Assembly (NCBI GenBank): GCA_037176905.1
Contig: JBBBWG010011000.1
Coordinates: forward strand, 24,780-88,779
DNA: 64,000 bases
Reading direction: 5' to 3'
Source: Azolla pinnata
Lineage: Eukaryota; Streptophyta; Polypodiopsida; Salviniales; Salviniaceae
Positions 1 to 11,075 of this stretch are shown piece by piece. Numbering within the stretch: position 1 is the stretch's first letter; every line of letters starts with the position of its first letter. The translations under genes and the position numbers were made by a program. The notes under the pieces are model-generated. The model saw nothing but the letters and a program-made list of their open reading frames with translations. It was not told the DNA's origin and did no database searches.

Positions 1-150
1 TTTTTTGGTGGATTTACAGGAAGACTAGGCAAGAAAAGCGTAAGAACTATTGAGGCAATGCTTTTTTGGTGGATTTAGAGAATCGCTAGGCTAGGAAACA
101 GCAAAAACTAATCAGGCAATGTTTTTTTGGTGTACTTGAATTGAAAGAAG
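1..150. repeat. Tandem repeat, about 61-bp unit
   Basis: Two full units and the start of a third begin with a T-run followed by GGTGGATTTA (third unit GGTGTACTTGAA). Each full unit carries a related AGGCAATG end, at about 53-60 and 114-121. The units have diverged by substitutions and small indels. No coding potential is seen. The repeat may continue to the left of the window. Confidence 0.75.
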
Positions 151-304
151 ATTAGAGTAGGATGAATATACGGTTGAGGTGGGATAATCGTTCTCATTGT
201 AGCGAAGGTTTTAGATGCGTTTCAAGAATGTATTTTAGGTATGTTCTATGCAGGTTGAGAATGGTTGGTAGATTTAGGTTTAGATTTGGATCAGGGTAGG
301 GGAA

Positions 305-706
305 ATGTGGAGCTCAATCTTAAAAAGTCTTTTTGCTAAATCGGATTGGATTGGGAATGTCTGAGTATGTCGAGAATGTGTTGTTGATAGGGATTATTGA
401 ATCTTCAGAAGCATGTATTTCTGTGCTGTGTGCTGAAGCTCAGCCTAGGGTTTATGTTTTCATCCCATCGATTTAATGTAGCATGGCCGTTTTTTTCAGA
501 TTTTTGGAGCTCGATCTTAAAAGTCCATTGTTAAATCGGATTGGATTGGGAATCTATGAGTATGTCGAGAATGTGTTATTGATAGGGATTCTTGAATCTT
601 CAGAAACATGTATGTGTGTGTGTTGTGTGCTGGAACCTCAGCCCAGGTGCATGCTTTCACCCCATCGATTTAATGTAGCATGTCCAATTTTTTCAGATCT
701 TCTTCG
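305..706. repeat. Two-copy tandem duplication, about 198-bp unit
   Basis: Both copies start GAGCTC(A/G)ATCTTAAAA, pass through GTCGAGAATGTGTT and CTTCAGAA(G/A)CATGTAT, and end CATCGATTTAATGTAGCATG followed by a T-run and CAGAT. A third partial start (GAGCTCGAAG) lies at about 708. It sits just upstream of the gene at 784, so it may be part of its leader or promoter. The pyrimidine-CAG ends look like splice acceptors, but no upstream exon is evident. Confidence 0.8.
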
Positions 707-783
707 GAGCTCGAAGTACATAGTGTTTTGCCATCGATCGATGGGGGGATAAGCATTCTGGGAGGTGCCCAGTAAAGAGGAGA

Positions 784-1725
784 ATGGAAGAGGAGCTCGA
801 TATATGCAGCCGAGGATCGAGGATGGAGAAGGAGGAGAGGTTGCTACTGCGGATAAGAATGAGGGAGACGGACGATCCGTCGGGCATCTTCCCCGATTGG
901 GCAAGCGTGGCGGTAGTGCCACCGTACCTGCGGCACCTGGAGCTCGACGGATTCGGGGTGTCGCGATTCCTCAAGTACCGGGCGAGCGAGCATCCGGCGC
1001 TGACGGCTGCGCAGCATCGATTCGCGCAGCGTGTGCAAGACGTGCTGCTAGATCGTCTCGACTCCTCGAGCTGTTACAACATGTATGTGCACGATCTGGT
1101 GGAGCACCTCCTCGACGAGTGCCGCTTGAGCGATGGCCTGGATCTCTACGCCCGGGCCTCGAAGCTCTCGTTGCGCATCTGCGGCAGGGATTACACGCTC
1201 CTGTCCAACAAGGAAGGCTGTAGTAACGCGGGCGGCGGCATCGTGTGGCTTCTCCAAGAGGGCTTTCGCAAGTTCGACACGAGGTACAAGAAGGGCGATG
1301 TCCAGCTTGCTTCAGCGCTCGTCGCAGCTTGTCGGGCCAATGCCATCGGACGGAGCAGAGCTGGAGCTGAAGCTGAAGCTGGAGCTGGTGCCCCCGAGCC
1401 TCAGACTCTGTATGGTCTCAAGGTGTTGGGCGAAGAGTTCTTTGTTTTCCGCGCCGATTTCGACCCCGATTACATCCACGAGATCGTCGCGGGTCAGAGA
1501 CCTTCCCATGATCTTGTCGTCTACCGCTTCCCGCAGCACGCAGGGCTCCGCATCTCAAAGCCCGACGACAGGCGGCGCATCCTCTCTTGCCTCCATCTGC
1601 TGCGAGAGCAGATGCTGTCCGCTGCCCCCTGCCCCCTCATGAAGGCGGCCCAACAAACTCCAAGGGGCAACTACCCACAACACCCCCGTGGCAGAACAGC
1701 GTTTGGGGCATTGACAAACATATGA
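784..1725 (+). CDS. Uncharacterised intronless plant protein, 313 aa
   Basis: The frame is open from ATG to TGA with no splice signals needed, and is GC-rich and codon-regular compared with its AT-rich flanks, which supports real coding. I do not recognise the family. The product is soluble-looking, with no signal peptide or membrane segment. It begins acidic/basic, has a Leu- and Arg-rich middle (about residues 60-135) that looks helical, an Ala/Glu/Gly low-complexity linker at about 195-208, and a hydrophobic C-terminal block with FDPDYIHEIV and VYRFPQHAGL. A polar tail follows about residue 290. The first ATG was chosen. It could equally be a lineage-specific protein or a retrocopy of a spliced gene, since most genes here have many introns. 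Confidence 0.6.
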   Translation: MEEELDICSRGSRMEKEERLLLRIRMRETDDPSGIFPDWASVAVVPPYLRHLELDGFGVSRFLKYRASEHPALTAAQHRFAQRVQDVLLDRLDSSSCYNMYVHDLVEHLLDECRLSDGLDLYARASKLSLRICGRDYTLLSNKEGCSNAGGGIVWLLQEGFRKFDTRYKKGDVQLASALVAACRANAIGRSRAGAEAEAGAGAPEPQTLYGLKVLGEEFFVFRADFDPDYIHEIVAGQRPSHDLVVYRFPQHAGLRISKPDDRRRILSCLHLLREQMLSAAPCPLMKAAQQTPRGNYPQHPRGRTAFGALTNI

Positions 1726-3058
1726 TGATTGCCCCGCTTCCCCAGGGATCAGGCCCTAAGGAAGTGCAGAAGAGCATTGCAGATATGCGCTAGGTATAGA
1801 GCTCCAGCAGATGGGTTCAAGGGTATATGGTTAAATTGTGATACCATTAGAAGAAGCTTTTGGGTGCCCAATGTCTACAAAAATTCTGATGCTATTAAAA
1901 ACTCCAGCGCTTGGGTGTGTACCCTGTATAGAAAGCCGGTGCTACGGTTCAGAGAGCTTCGCTAATGTAAAATGTGTATAAATTTGATTTGTTCAATCAC
2001 CTGAAAGGCACTAGACCTGTGCTATTTTTTTCTGTGGATTTTGATCAGCCCTCCAACTACAGAAGGCTGCGACATGGATTTACTGATTTTGTATTTGAGT
2101 TCAACAAAACTTGGGGTTTGCTTTCACTGCCCAAAAAAATTTGAAAGGGCATTTTCTCGCTGATGGATTCTCCGGCTGGAGTAAGCATCCAATTTGATGA
2201 GCCTCGAGTATACAGTCACAATAGGTTTTTAACAATGATAGAATGTCAATTTCGATGAAATCTGCCCATTTTCATCATTAGTTTGAAATCCATTAGTAAG
2301 AAGAGATTCATCATTAGTAAAAAGAAGTCTTCCGTTACAATGAGAGAGTAAACTTTGCCCATTTCCTCGTCCATTCAGTCTTATCGCGATGTTACGTGTG
2401 GCTTTCTCCTCCATATAACAGCGCCCGTACCCCCTCAAGAAACGCGAGGAAGCAACGCTGAACTGATTCCACGAGTTTCATCGAGCCAGTTCTTTTTGGA
2501 AGCAGGAACATTCCACTTCCCCCCCCCATCCGTTGCTTTGCGAGCTCGTCGGGGGAACCACGTGGACTTTGCTCTCTCTCGTACACAAGGGGGATAAAAT
2601 CCGATCCGTTCCATTCTATTCCGTCTTGTCTACTTCTTCGTGCAGAAAAAAGCCAGACGATCTGTCGATCCCTCCAGAATGCTGCTGATCTTTTAATTCT
2701 AAAGACGTAGTTTGTCGCACTCTCGAGGACCCCGAATTAATGGAGGGCTGCAAAGGGGGGGGGGGGAGAGCTGTCTTGTCGTAATCGGAGCCACTTGTTC
2801 AAGTACACCGACCCGCCTCCGAAGCCCCTTTTCTACTTTAATCTGCCCATTAGCGATGGATCGGGCCTTTTAAGAACCACATCGGACGATGAGGTTTAAA
2901 CAAGAAGCTAGATTCCCGCCCCACATCCTTGATCGAGATTCCCCCCCCCCCTCGAAATGCAGCCCTTTTATTAGATATGCTCAACAGGGCAAAGATGCAA
3001 CTTGTGATTTTTCAGATCCCTCATCAAGAGGGAGAGAGAGAGAGAGAGAGGACTCTCT
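1726..3058. other. Intergenic region with homopolymer runs
   Basis: No gene is supported. The left part is probably the 3' UTR of the upstream gene. A G-run near 2754-2765 and a C-run near 2941-2950 stand out. A G-box (CACGTG) inside AACCACGTGGA lies near 2560. Short open frames on both strands show no recognisable similarity. Confidence 0.5.
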
Positions 3059-3067
3059 CTATATATA
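3059..3067 (+). promoter_or_regulatory. TATA box of the RGF-like peptide gene
   Basis: TATATATAG lies directly after a GA dinucleotide run (about 3031-3050). It would place transcription start near 3090-3100. The first ATG downstream is then 3177, in poor context, and the next in-frame ATG is 3240. Confidence 0.5.
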
Positions 3068-3239
3068 GACAACACATAAGGAAGGGTTTGCTTGTGTGGG
3101 GCTAATACAAGCTAACCAACTGGAAGAACCTAACACAAGATCGTCTTTCACGCATAACATTCAGCGCCGTGAATCAATGCGGAACACGCACGATTCGCCC
3201 CACAACTCCGCCGCCCGATTCGGAATCTCTCGGCTCCCA

Positions 3240-4176
3240 ATGGACGGCGTCCAATGCCCGCGGCTTGCCATCCTTCTTCTTTCGATCCTCGCTCTCTCTT
3301 CCTTCGTCACCGCGGCCTCGTCAGAGCTGCCACCTGCAGTGCTCCACCATGACCAAGGTATGATATTGATGATGCTGATGGTGGTGGCGATCGTGATCGT
3401 GATTGCAATTATGGTTGTGATGGTCATTTTGATGATGATGCTCACCATCGTCATCATCTCGCTTTGCCATCGTGTATACGCTTTGCTAAATCCAGATTTC
3501 TTCTTCTAGGTCCACTACAGAGACGAGCGCCTCACCAATCCTGCCGAAAGGTAAGCAAACGAAGCTCTTTGCGCTCAGAAGAATCAAAGATGACAGGCGG
3601 AGCGCCCAACAGCTAAACTGAAATCGAATCATAAATCGGAACCGTGACAAGGCCAATAGTAGTTGACTAAGAAGGAAGAAAAAAGAAAAGACATACCAGC
3701 ACATCGTATGAATTAGGAAGGAAAGACAAGAAAGATATCTTAATGTCTTGCTTTAGGCCAATATGAACCATCACAAACACAATCATCCAATGTTTATATA
3801 TAACATACAAGGTCAAAAATACGACGTTTACAATGCCTAAAAAAAGGAAAAGACGTATTCGTAACGTCCTTCTTATAAGCCAGTGTTAAGTACAATCAAT
3901 CTAATGACACACTCGCACGACCAAATCTTTCCAAGAAAACAGCCCCTCGACAGAAGACCACCCTTTTGGTTGAGCTTAATCTTCAGCAAAAACTGTTATG
4001 TTGAATAGTTTCCTCGCTCTTGCTTACAGGAGGAGGGCTGCCATCTCATAGCAGCAAGGAAGCTCCACCTCCCGATCCGGGAGATGAAGGCCATTCTCGA
4101 TGCAGCAGAAAGAGCTGCGCATCAAATCCACACCGACTACAGTGGCCCAAGAACCCATCCACCCCGCAATAACTAA
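3240..4176 (+). CDS. Secreted peptide precursor, RGF/GOLVEN/CLEL-like
   Basis: Exons 3240-3357, 3510-3550 and 4030-4176 join in frame to give 101 residues. Residues about 1-24 form a classical signal peptide (MDGVQCPRLAILLLSILALS, then SFVTA before the likely cut). A variable, basic middle follows. The extreme C-terminus is DYSGPRTHPPRNN, right at the stop. Family knowledge: root meristem growth factor (RGF/GLV/CLEL) precursors are about 80-120 aa with a signal peptide and a C-terminal 13-residue peptide starting Asp-Tyr (sulfated Tyr) and ending HPPRxN-like, perceived by LRR receptor kinases. The match in position, length and motif is good. The second-last residue is Asn where His is usual. 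An in-frame ATG at 3177 would add 21 residues before the signal peptide; 3240 has the better context (G at +4). The assignment rests on a short motif. Confidence 0.72.
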
Positions 4177-4980
4177 GCCCACTATTCCACTATTCCCTTC
4201 ACAGCTTACTACTTATATATGCATGTACATTTTGAAATCTACAACACGCAGCTTCATTTCAATAAATGCAGGAGCTAGTGACACAAAAAACAAAAACATA
4301 CCAAAACAAACAAACAAAAAAAAGGCCGAATCGGTCCTTTCTTTCCTGAGACTGGATCACTCCCCATCAGCTGAGAGCATGACCATGGGCAACGCATGCT
4401 TTGCTCAAGTGCTTCAAAAAGAGTTGGTTCCGCAAAACCTTAATAATCATGAAATTAATTAAACTTCGCTGATGCTTCCAATCTGGTAATCTGCTACGAC
4501 AATTGGGCTTGCATGATCTGATACAGTGAGTGGCAAAATGATACGATGACGCATGATGCTGGATCAGCTCTTGAAATCTTTAGTTATTTATTTATTTACT
4601 TATTTTCTCTGAGAAGTTTACTGTCATCGGTTATTAAACCAATGATTCAGCCTTGTAAGATAAATCTCAAGACGTAAACAATATATATTGATGCGGGGGC
4701 AAGACAGCTAGAAGAAGAGCTATGTATACATAGGTATATACAAAAACCATGTCGTACATATATGCATATAAGCATGCATATATGTATGTGTGACTATATG
4801 AATGCATGCATCTTCATTGTATACCTGCATGTGACTATGCAAGTGTATGCATGCATGCATGCATATATGAAACTTGATGCTAGCATGTCGTATGTTAGAT
4901 CAAATCATTTTTGAGATTTCCATCTGTAGATTGAATTTTGCATCTCAACTTAAATCCATGTAAATACCTAGCTCATACAT
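4177..4980. other. Convergent 3' intergenic region with CATGCA repeats
   Basis: No gene is seen. About 4745-4870 is a degenerate alternation of CATGCA and ATATAT, typical of simple-sequence drift. The stretch separates two genes that point towards each other. Confidence 0.6.
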
Positions 4981-7900
4981 TTACCGAGACATTGCAGAGT
5001 TCTTCTTCGGCCTCTGATCAATGAGAGACATGCGCCGGTTGGCATAATCAAATACAAGGGTAAAATGGGTCAGCATTTCAGCGCAAAGAATACCTGCGCA
5101 ATATCCCGACATGCCCATCTTTTGGGCACTCTTGTTCGGGACAAGACCCACTACATCTCTGAATATATGACCTCCAATCTCAAAGTTCCCCACATTTCCA
5201 TAGTCAGCCTGCACACAGATCAGTTTTGTTCATGGTTACCAAGCCAGACTGTTGGACTACAGCAAAAAGACATCATTCCACATCAATCAAAATAGCCATG
5301 AACATACATTTATGTACACAGCAAATATATTTCTTTACAACGGGTTCAATATACTCATACAACATGCGCTTGAATCTACGTTATATCACTATATTTAGCT
5401 GGAATAACAGTTCCTACACATCAGGAAAAACTTAGAAGAAATCCATAACAGTTGGAAGTTCTAGCTTTTGTACACTATCACAATCTTACAACTGAATGAT
5501 GCAGGCATCACACATTGGAAGGGTTAACAGGATGAATTTTTATGGACTACGGATTTGAGGGGTTGAATCCAATGTCGATCCTGGGTACAAGAAACATGGC
5601 TAATAGGCAGATGTGGATTACTCTAAATCTCACAAGGGAAACTCCTACACAGATTGATCCATCTTTGCCTAGAAATTAGGTGGTTAGAATGTAGATGTAT
5701 TACCAAATACAATTTGCTTATTACCTGAGATACCATCATCCGTCTGCCTCGGAATACTGTTGGCGTATCTACTTCAGGGTCATCAAAACCTTGCACTACA
5801 TTACTTGGAAACATAAGGCTAGCTCCAGCTGCTCCTGAATCGACCATGAGTATTACTTCTTTTCCATTCACCTTCGCTAGCACATGAGGGACATTGTCGA
5901 ATAGGAACATTCTCTGCACAACAAGAAATGCACAAATCATATACATACCCCCATCCTTCGGCTCCCAAAAATTGTCTACATTTTATTGAGCATCAAATTA
6001 GTCACAATTTAGAGTGAACATGAACCTGCCATTTTAGCTTCTTCGCTATCGCCATTGATTTATACTGGGTGGGATCATATATCGAAAATGTGCGGTGTTT
6101 CGGGGACATCTCGACCACGCAACCATAGAACAAATCAAAACCACATAATCCATCCACATCTTTCAATAGTTTGTCGATATTAATCTGCAGTTGATTTTTA
6201 AAAGACCGAGGCTAAGTAAATACATCGTTTCCAAATGCATCATACACAGTAGAAAGACCTCCAAAATTTTGAACTTTTTACCTCCATAAACACTGGGTTC
6301 GCTATCTTAAGGGGTCCAAGCTCAAAGCTTTTTCCTCGAAAGAACTGTGTCTTCATCTATGAACCAGAGACTTCTGCTTAAAACACAAGGTTTGAAACCA
6401 CATCTAGCCATAAGGTTTTATGTTTAAGCTCTTTCCACATACCACACCACCCCCAGAAATACTAGTTGCATATACTTCCCCAAAACCATGCATGCCAAGC
6501 TGCATCGCCTGCCATTTCAAATATATATGTAAGAAAGGAAAGACATCACCATATCTTCTTTAATTTAAACTCCTTTACCATACTGCTTGCCATATTATTC
6601 GGCAAATATTTATTGCATATTGCCTCTATTTAGCATGAAAAATGAACTTTTGATACAGGCTATAGGATATTGCTATACACCCACTACAAACTTACCTTTT
6701 TCCTGTTGATGGCAAGGCAACCTGTCCCCGTATCAATGATAAAAGACCTAATTTATAAGAAGCACAATGTTAACTAGCAGAAAGTAGTTTTTACCCCAAG
6801 GTACAGTGATAATATCAGCTTGCATATCGTCTTGCTTACCCAGCCACTTGGCCGTCAACAATGGGACGGACCATGTAATGACCACTCTTCGTATATCGCA
6901 TCTGTGCATGAATGGAATGATGAGAAGGAACTCTTTGTTGCATATTGCAGATCACGTAGTTTGGTATACAGAACGTTTATAGTGAAGATGAAGTGTAATT
7001 GATTACCTGGACAGAAGCTGGACAGCTGGAATCAATCTGAAATTTCGGGTAGTGCTCATGATGACGTGACACAAACATACTCATCGGATAGATGTAATCC
7101 ATCTTCTTCTCATCTAACGACTCAATTGTATCACCCCTAACTTTTGTTATCTTGAAACTTTCTTGTCCAACAGCTGAAGAAGCTCGTGAGCTAAAAACGG
7201 GAAGCCGATATTGCCTATTTGGCTGAGAATGCCACCCAGAACGTTGTTATAGATCAGAAAACACCATAAATTATTCAGTGTAATGGAACTATACTTTTGT
7301 TTCCATCAAGCAAATACTGACCAGCACGCATTGCCAGTTAGATAACTTCCACCGATCCCTAAAAGAGAACTTTTGAAAAGAAATTCGGAGAGGCAAGTAC
7401 GTACTTTTATCGATGATGACATATGCAACTACCTGCGTGAGAGTTATACAGCTCGTATTATCAGCCACTTTGCAGAATACTTCTCGTCAATGATCCCAAA
7501 ACTGAGCAGAAGGGGTGTCAATAGAGATTAGCTAAAACAAAAGAAGACAGAACAGCATACCTCTTTTTTCTTCAACTTGACTGAGAATAAGAGTTCTCTG
7601 TCAGAAGCATAAAGCACGAGACCAGAACCTGAAGTTTCTTGTCGAATGTCCAGATACTTTTGGGCTTCTTCAGTGGTCCAAAACCCAGTCCTAATCCATG
7701 AAGACAGCACATATACCTAAAGATGTGTGCATCTAGAGCAGGTAAGGAAAGCTTTTCACAATGATGATGATTCTCTCGTTGTCATCACTATCACTGATAT
7801 TAAGAGTACAACTCTGAAATTGCATCAAACTTTTGTTCGCTTTCCTCAATGCCCCTAATTTACCACAATTTCTCCATATGTCTCTGCCCAGTCCATATCT

Positions 7901-10045
7901 TCTCTAATAAAGCATATGATTGCTCAATAGGAAGTTCACCAGAATCATTTGGGAAAAATTAACAGAAGTTAGGGGCACTTTCAGGAAAGTAATGGCTTAC
8001 TGGAAGCATTTTATTTTTCACTCTACAATACTATTATCATTATTGATGTTATTATTAAGCATACATTAATGCCTGAAGGGTGCTGACCTCACCGTCATCA
8101 AGTTCAAGCCTTGACACCCGACCTGCAGCATCAGCATACCAAGTCAGGTTTCCATCATGGCCCCACTCATGTGTGAACTCTTCATTCTTAAACTGCTCAA
8201 AAATGCCACCATCCATTCCCCATTTTAAGGTCCATGCACTTTCTATCCCCCAGATCATTGCCTTTCCTGCACAAGCCCGGCAAGAAGCATCACCATTAGG
8301 GATAAACCTGCATCTGGTCAATGAATACACTAACCCTGTTTTACAATCCAAGCCAAGAGAACAACATCCTGAAGGAAAAAGCAAGCCAGCATTTCTTACT
8401 ACATAAAATTCCCCAAACCATTTTTCGCTAGGATTCATGTTTTTACGTACAATAACATAAAAACCTCAAACCCTGGTTTCTATATAAGGTAGATACATTC
8501 ACCAAACCATTTTTCTCTATAGACCACTAAGAGCATAAGAGCAAAACCAAGGGAAGAACAAAATTAGGTTTTCTTTTGTCAAGGGAAATACCTGAGAGCA
8601 CGAACTTGTGATTAGGTAGGCTATCATCAAGGCCAATGGCCGTGTTGATGAGCTGAAGATTCTCTAACAACTCCACATTCTGAGTCCAATCAACACCAGA
8701 GCCTTCCTTCGAAAGCACCCTGCACGACTGTCCTCTGAAAGTAAACTTTAGGCTCAAGACAAGCTTCGCTATGTCTACTAGCATATTTAAAAAATATTTA
8801 TCATATAATGCATGCAGAGTACTTAGAATACCTTATTCTAGGTTATTTGAATACTTAGAATGGGTATTCTAGGAATAAAATATGTTAATTACGAGGATTA
8901 TTCTTCTATTCGGTTGAAATTATTAGTCAATGGACTGACTTTGGCTAATTTAATCTCCCAAATTTACGTAAGGATCACAAAATAAAGTTACTTAGTGAAG
9001 AATTATGCCAAAATTTTTGCTCCACGAGAAAATCACTCATCTCAGGACAAAATTTTAAGACCAGCATATCATTTCTACATTCTTTCAAAATAAATAGAAG
9101 ACTTAAGAGTACTTTAAATACAATCACTCATCTCAGAAAAAAAATCCAAGTCAGCATTTCGTTTCTACATTCATTTTATTCTTTGGAAGTAAAGGGCTTG
9201 TTAAATACGTAAAATACTTAGACTATCTTAAATACATGGAATTCGTAGTATACACAGCCCATGTACAAAGTGCAGGGCTAAATTGTAGAATACGTTTGAA
9301 ATGTTTCCCAATATCATATGCGTACATAACCAAGCTTTCCCAACAGACACTACTGTGGCCAATAATAAGAAAGAGGATAAACAAGAAGCGCCATGACTAA
9401 GAACACGAGAGACCATACAACTAGCGGGGCCATTTCTAAGCTCAAGTAAGTGCATGAAATAAGCATTGCCATCACCAATAATAAGGAAGTGCAGAGAAGA
9501 AGGGATCATGTAAGCAATGAATCAAATGCACAAAGGTCTAACAGTAACAACCCTATGGAACACAAATACGTGACAAGAAGATGGATAAATCAGGAAGAAC
9601 TAGTAAACCATTTTCCATAGCCCAAGACCCAAAAGCAAAAGGTGTGAGAGCAAACAAGTATGGAGAAGAGCCAGAAAGAAATGATGATGATGATGAGGAC
9701 GATGTCTGGCTCAGAAAAGGAAACAGTTTGTAAAATAAAACAAGAGGAAATTATGATGACGATCTTTAAGCTATGGTGAGCTGAATTGATGGGTAGGGGA
9801 CAACAAAACGCAAAGAGAACTCACCTTTTTAAAGAAGAAGAAGAAGAAGAAGAAGAAGAATCAGGCGAAGGATGAGTGGTGGTCTGCTGTGAGCAGTATC
9901 GCTGCCGGTACCTGAGAGAAGGTTGAACCAGAGGTCTCCATCGATGCAGCGGAACGGAGCCGAAGAAGAGGAGGTGGTGGAAGGGAGAGGAAGAGGAAGA
10001 AGCCATCAGAGCATAGCAGAGACGAGCCCCGAGTGGGGTAGCCAT
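4981..10045 (-). CDS. Aspartyl protease with two retropepsin-like lobes, 14 exons
   Basis: Exons in transcript order: 10045-9825, 8752-8592, 8368-8088, 7716-7561, 7451-7433, 7358-7322, 7190-7007, 6901-6840, 6747-6696, 6508-6443, 6356-6282, 6184-6026, 5913-5725, 5208-4981. They join in phase to 629 aa. Two catalytic motifs are visible: FIIDTGTG (Asp about 379) and LMVDSGAAG (Asp about 516), each preceded by a short strand as in A1/A2 aspartic peptidases. Spacing of about 137 residues is shorter than in typical pepsins. The N-terminus (MATPLGARLCYALMASSSSS, Ser/Arg-rich, no early acidic residues) looks like an organelle transit peptide. Residues about 74-300 are Trp/Cys-rich and unassigned. Exon 5 is only 19 nt and has a weak acceptor, so it is the least certain join; intron 1 is about 1.07 kb. 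The poly-Ser stretch ending exon 1 comes from a trinucleotide repeat. Confidence 0.8.
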
Positions 10046-10118
10046 AGCCAGGAGGGCGAGAACCAGAACAGACAGAAGCGGATAGAGATTGAATAGGGTT
10101 CCAGAGCTCTGCTGTGTA

Positions 10119-10245
10119 TGAAATCGCCCACCAACAGAAGATGAAATTTGAGGAAATCGCCCACCAACAGAAGATCTAGGTATGAAATTTGAGGAAATCG
10201 CCCACCAACAGAAGATCTAGGTATGAAATTTGAGGAAATCGCCCA
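10119..10245. repeat. Tandem repeat upstream of the protease gene
   Basis: Units of GAAATCGCCCACCAACAGAAGAT recur, first at about 38-bp and then at about 47-bp spacing; the longer unit carries the insert CTAGGTATG. Three to four copies lie just 5' of the protease start codon, in its leader or promoter. Confidence 0.75.
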
Positions 10246-10444
10246 ACACTCTTTTGCATGATAAAATGTGAAATTCACAAGTAGGAGAAGGGAGTTATCG
10301 AGCGAACAAAACACATCGCGAAATACCATCTAATGGTTTCTCATCTGACACCTGCTTGTCTCCTCGAGATTTTTCATGTTAGACAAGCCTTGGAGCAACA
10401 TGAGCTAGCTTGATGGTGATGGGATTTACTTAGTTTGCCAAACA

Positions 10445-11075
10445 TTATTGACGATTCGAATCAGAAGAGCCCGTGTTTCGACTACATTTCTCGCAATTGT
10501 CCCTATGATCATTGATCAAAAGTCTGATGTTCGTCCTTCCCCTCAATATGCACTTGGATTTGCATACAAGCGTGTTTCGACATCGTTTGTTGATGGAGAG
10601 ATCCATCAACGCTTCGAAATACTTCTCTGATAGAATGCCTTTTAGAGCATCAAACATCAAAATGTTGCTTAAAACACCATCATCAAGAGGATCTTCTTTG
10701 AAGCTCAATCAGTACCAAGTTAAAATTGCTACAATGTGCTCAACAACAACATGCATTTGTATGGTCAATCTCGAAATCTAATTGTGCAACATCCATTCGG
10801 TACTTCCCAATTTAATCTTACATTGGACATCTTTATTCCAAGACAACTTGCATCCTCTTCTTCCAAAGTGCAAATATTTTCCCACCACATTTTCGAGCTC
10901 AATTACTACTTCCACATCTTGTTCAGTTTACATACTCAAATATGAGTTCAAATGTCAAAACTAGGTCAACTTTGTCACTTGAATCAGCCCCAAGTACAGA
11001 ATTTCTACATTCTGTCATCTTCTTCTTTTACTATTCAGTACGTGTACTCTTTTGATACCACTTGTTGACTCGGAA
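10445..11075 (-). mobile_element. Decayed copia-type LTR retrotransposon fragment
   Basis: Read on the minus strand, 11060-11053 gives TGGTATCA followed by AAAGAG, close to the initiator-Met tRNA primer binding site of plant copia elements (TGGTATCAGAGC). It follows a plausible LTR end (...GAGTCAACA). Downstream on that strand, a frame at 10708-10445 has a basic stretch and a DNCEKCSRNTG segment that resembles a broken gag zinc knuckle. Stops and the missing pol region show it is dead. The outer LTR limit is not defined; it may reach about 11.2-11.8 kb. Confidence 0.45.

Noticed and set aside
3358-3509. Hydrophobic Met/Ile/Val-rich extension of the peptide gene
   Set aside because: It is intron 1 read in frame; splicing it out restores the frame leading to the conserved C-terminal peptide.
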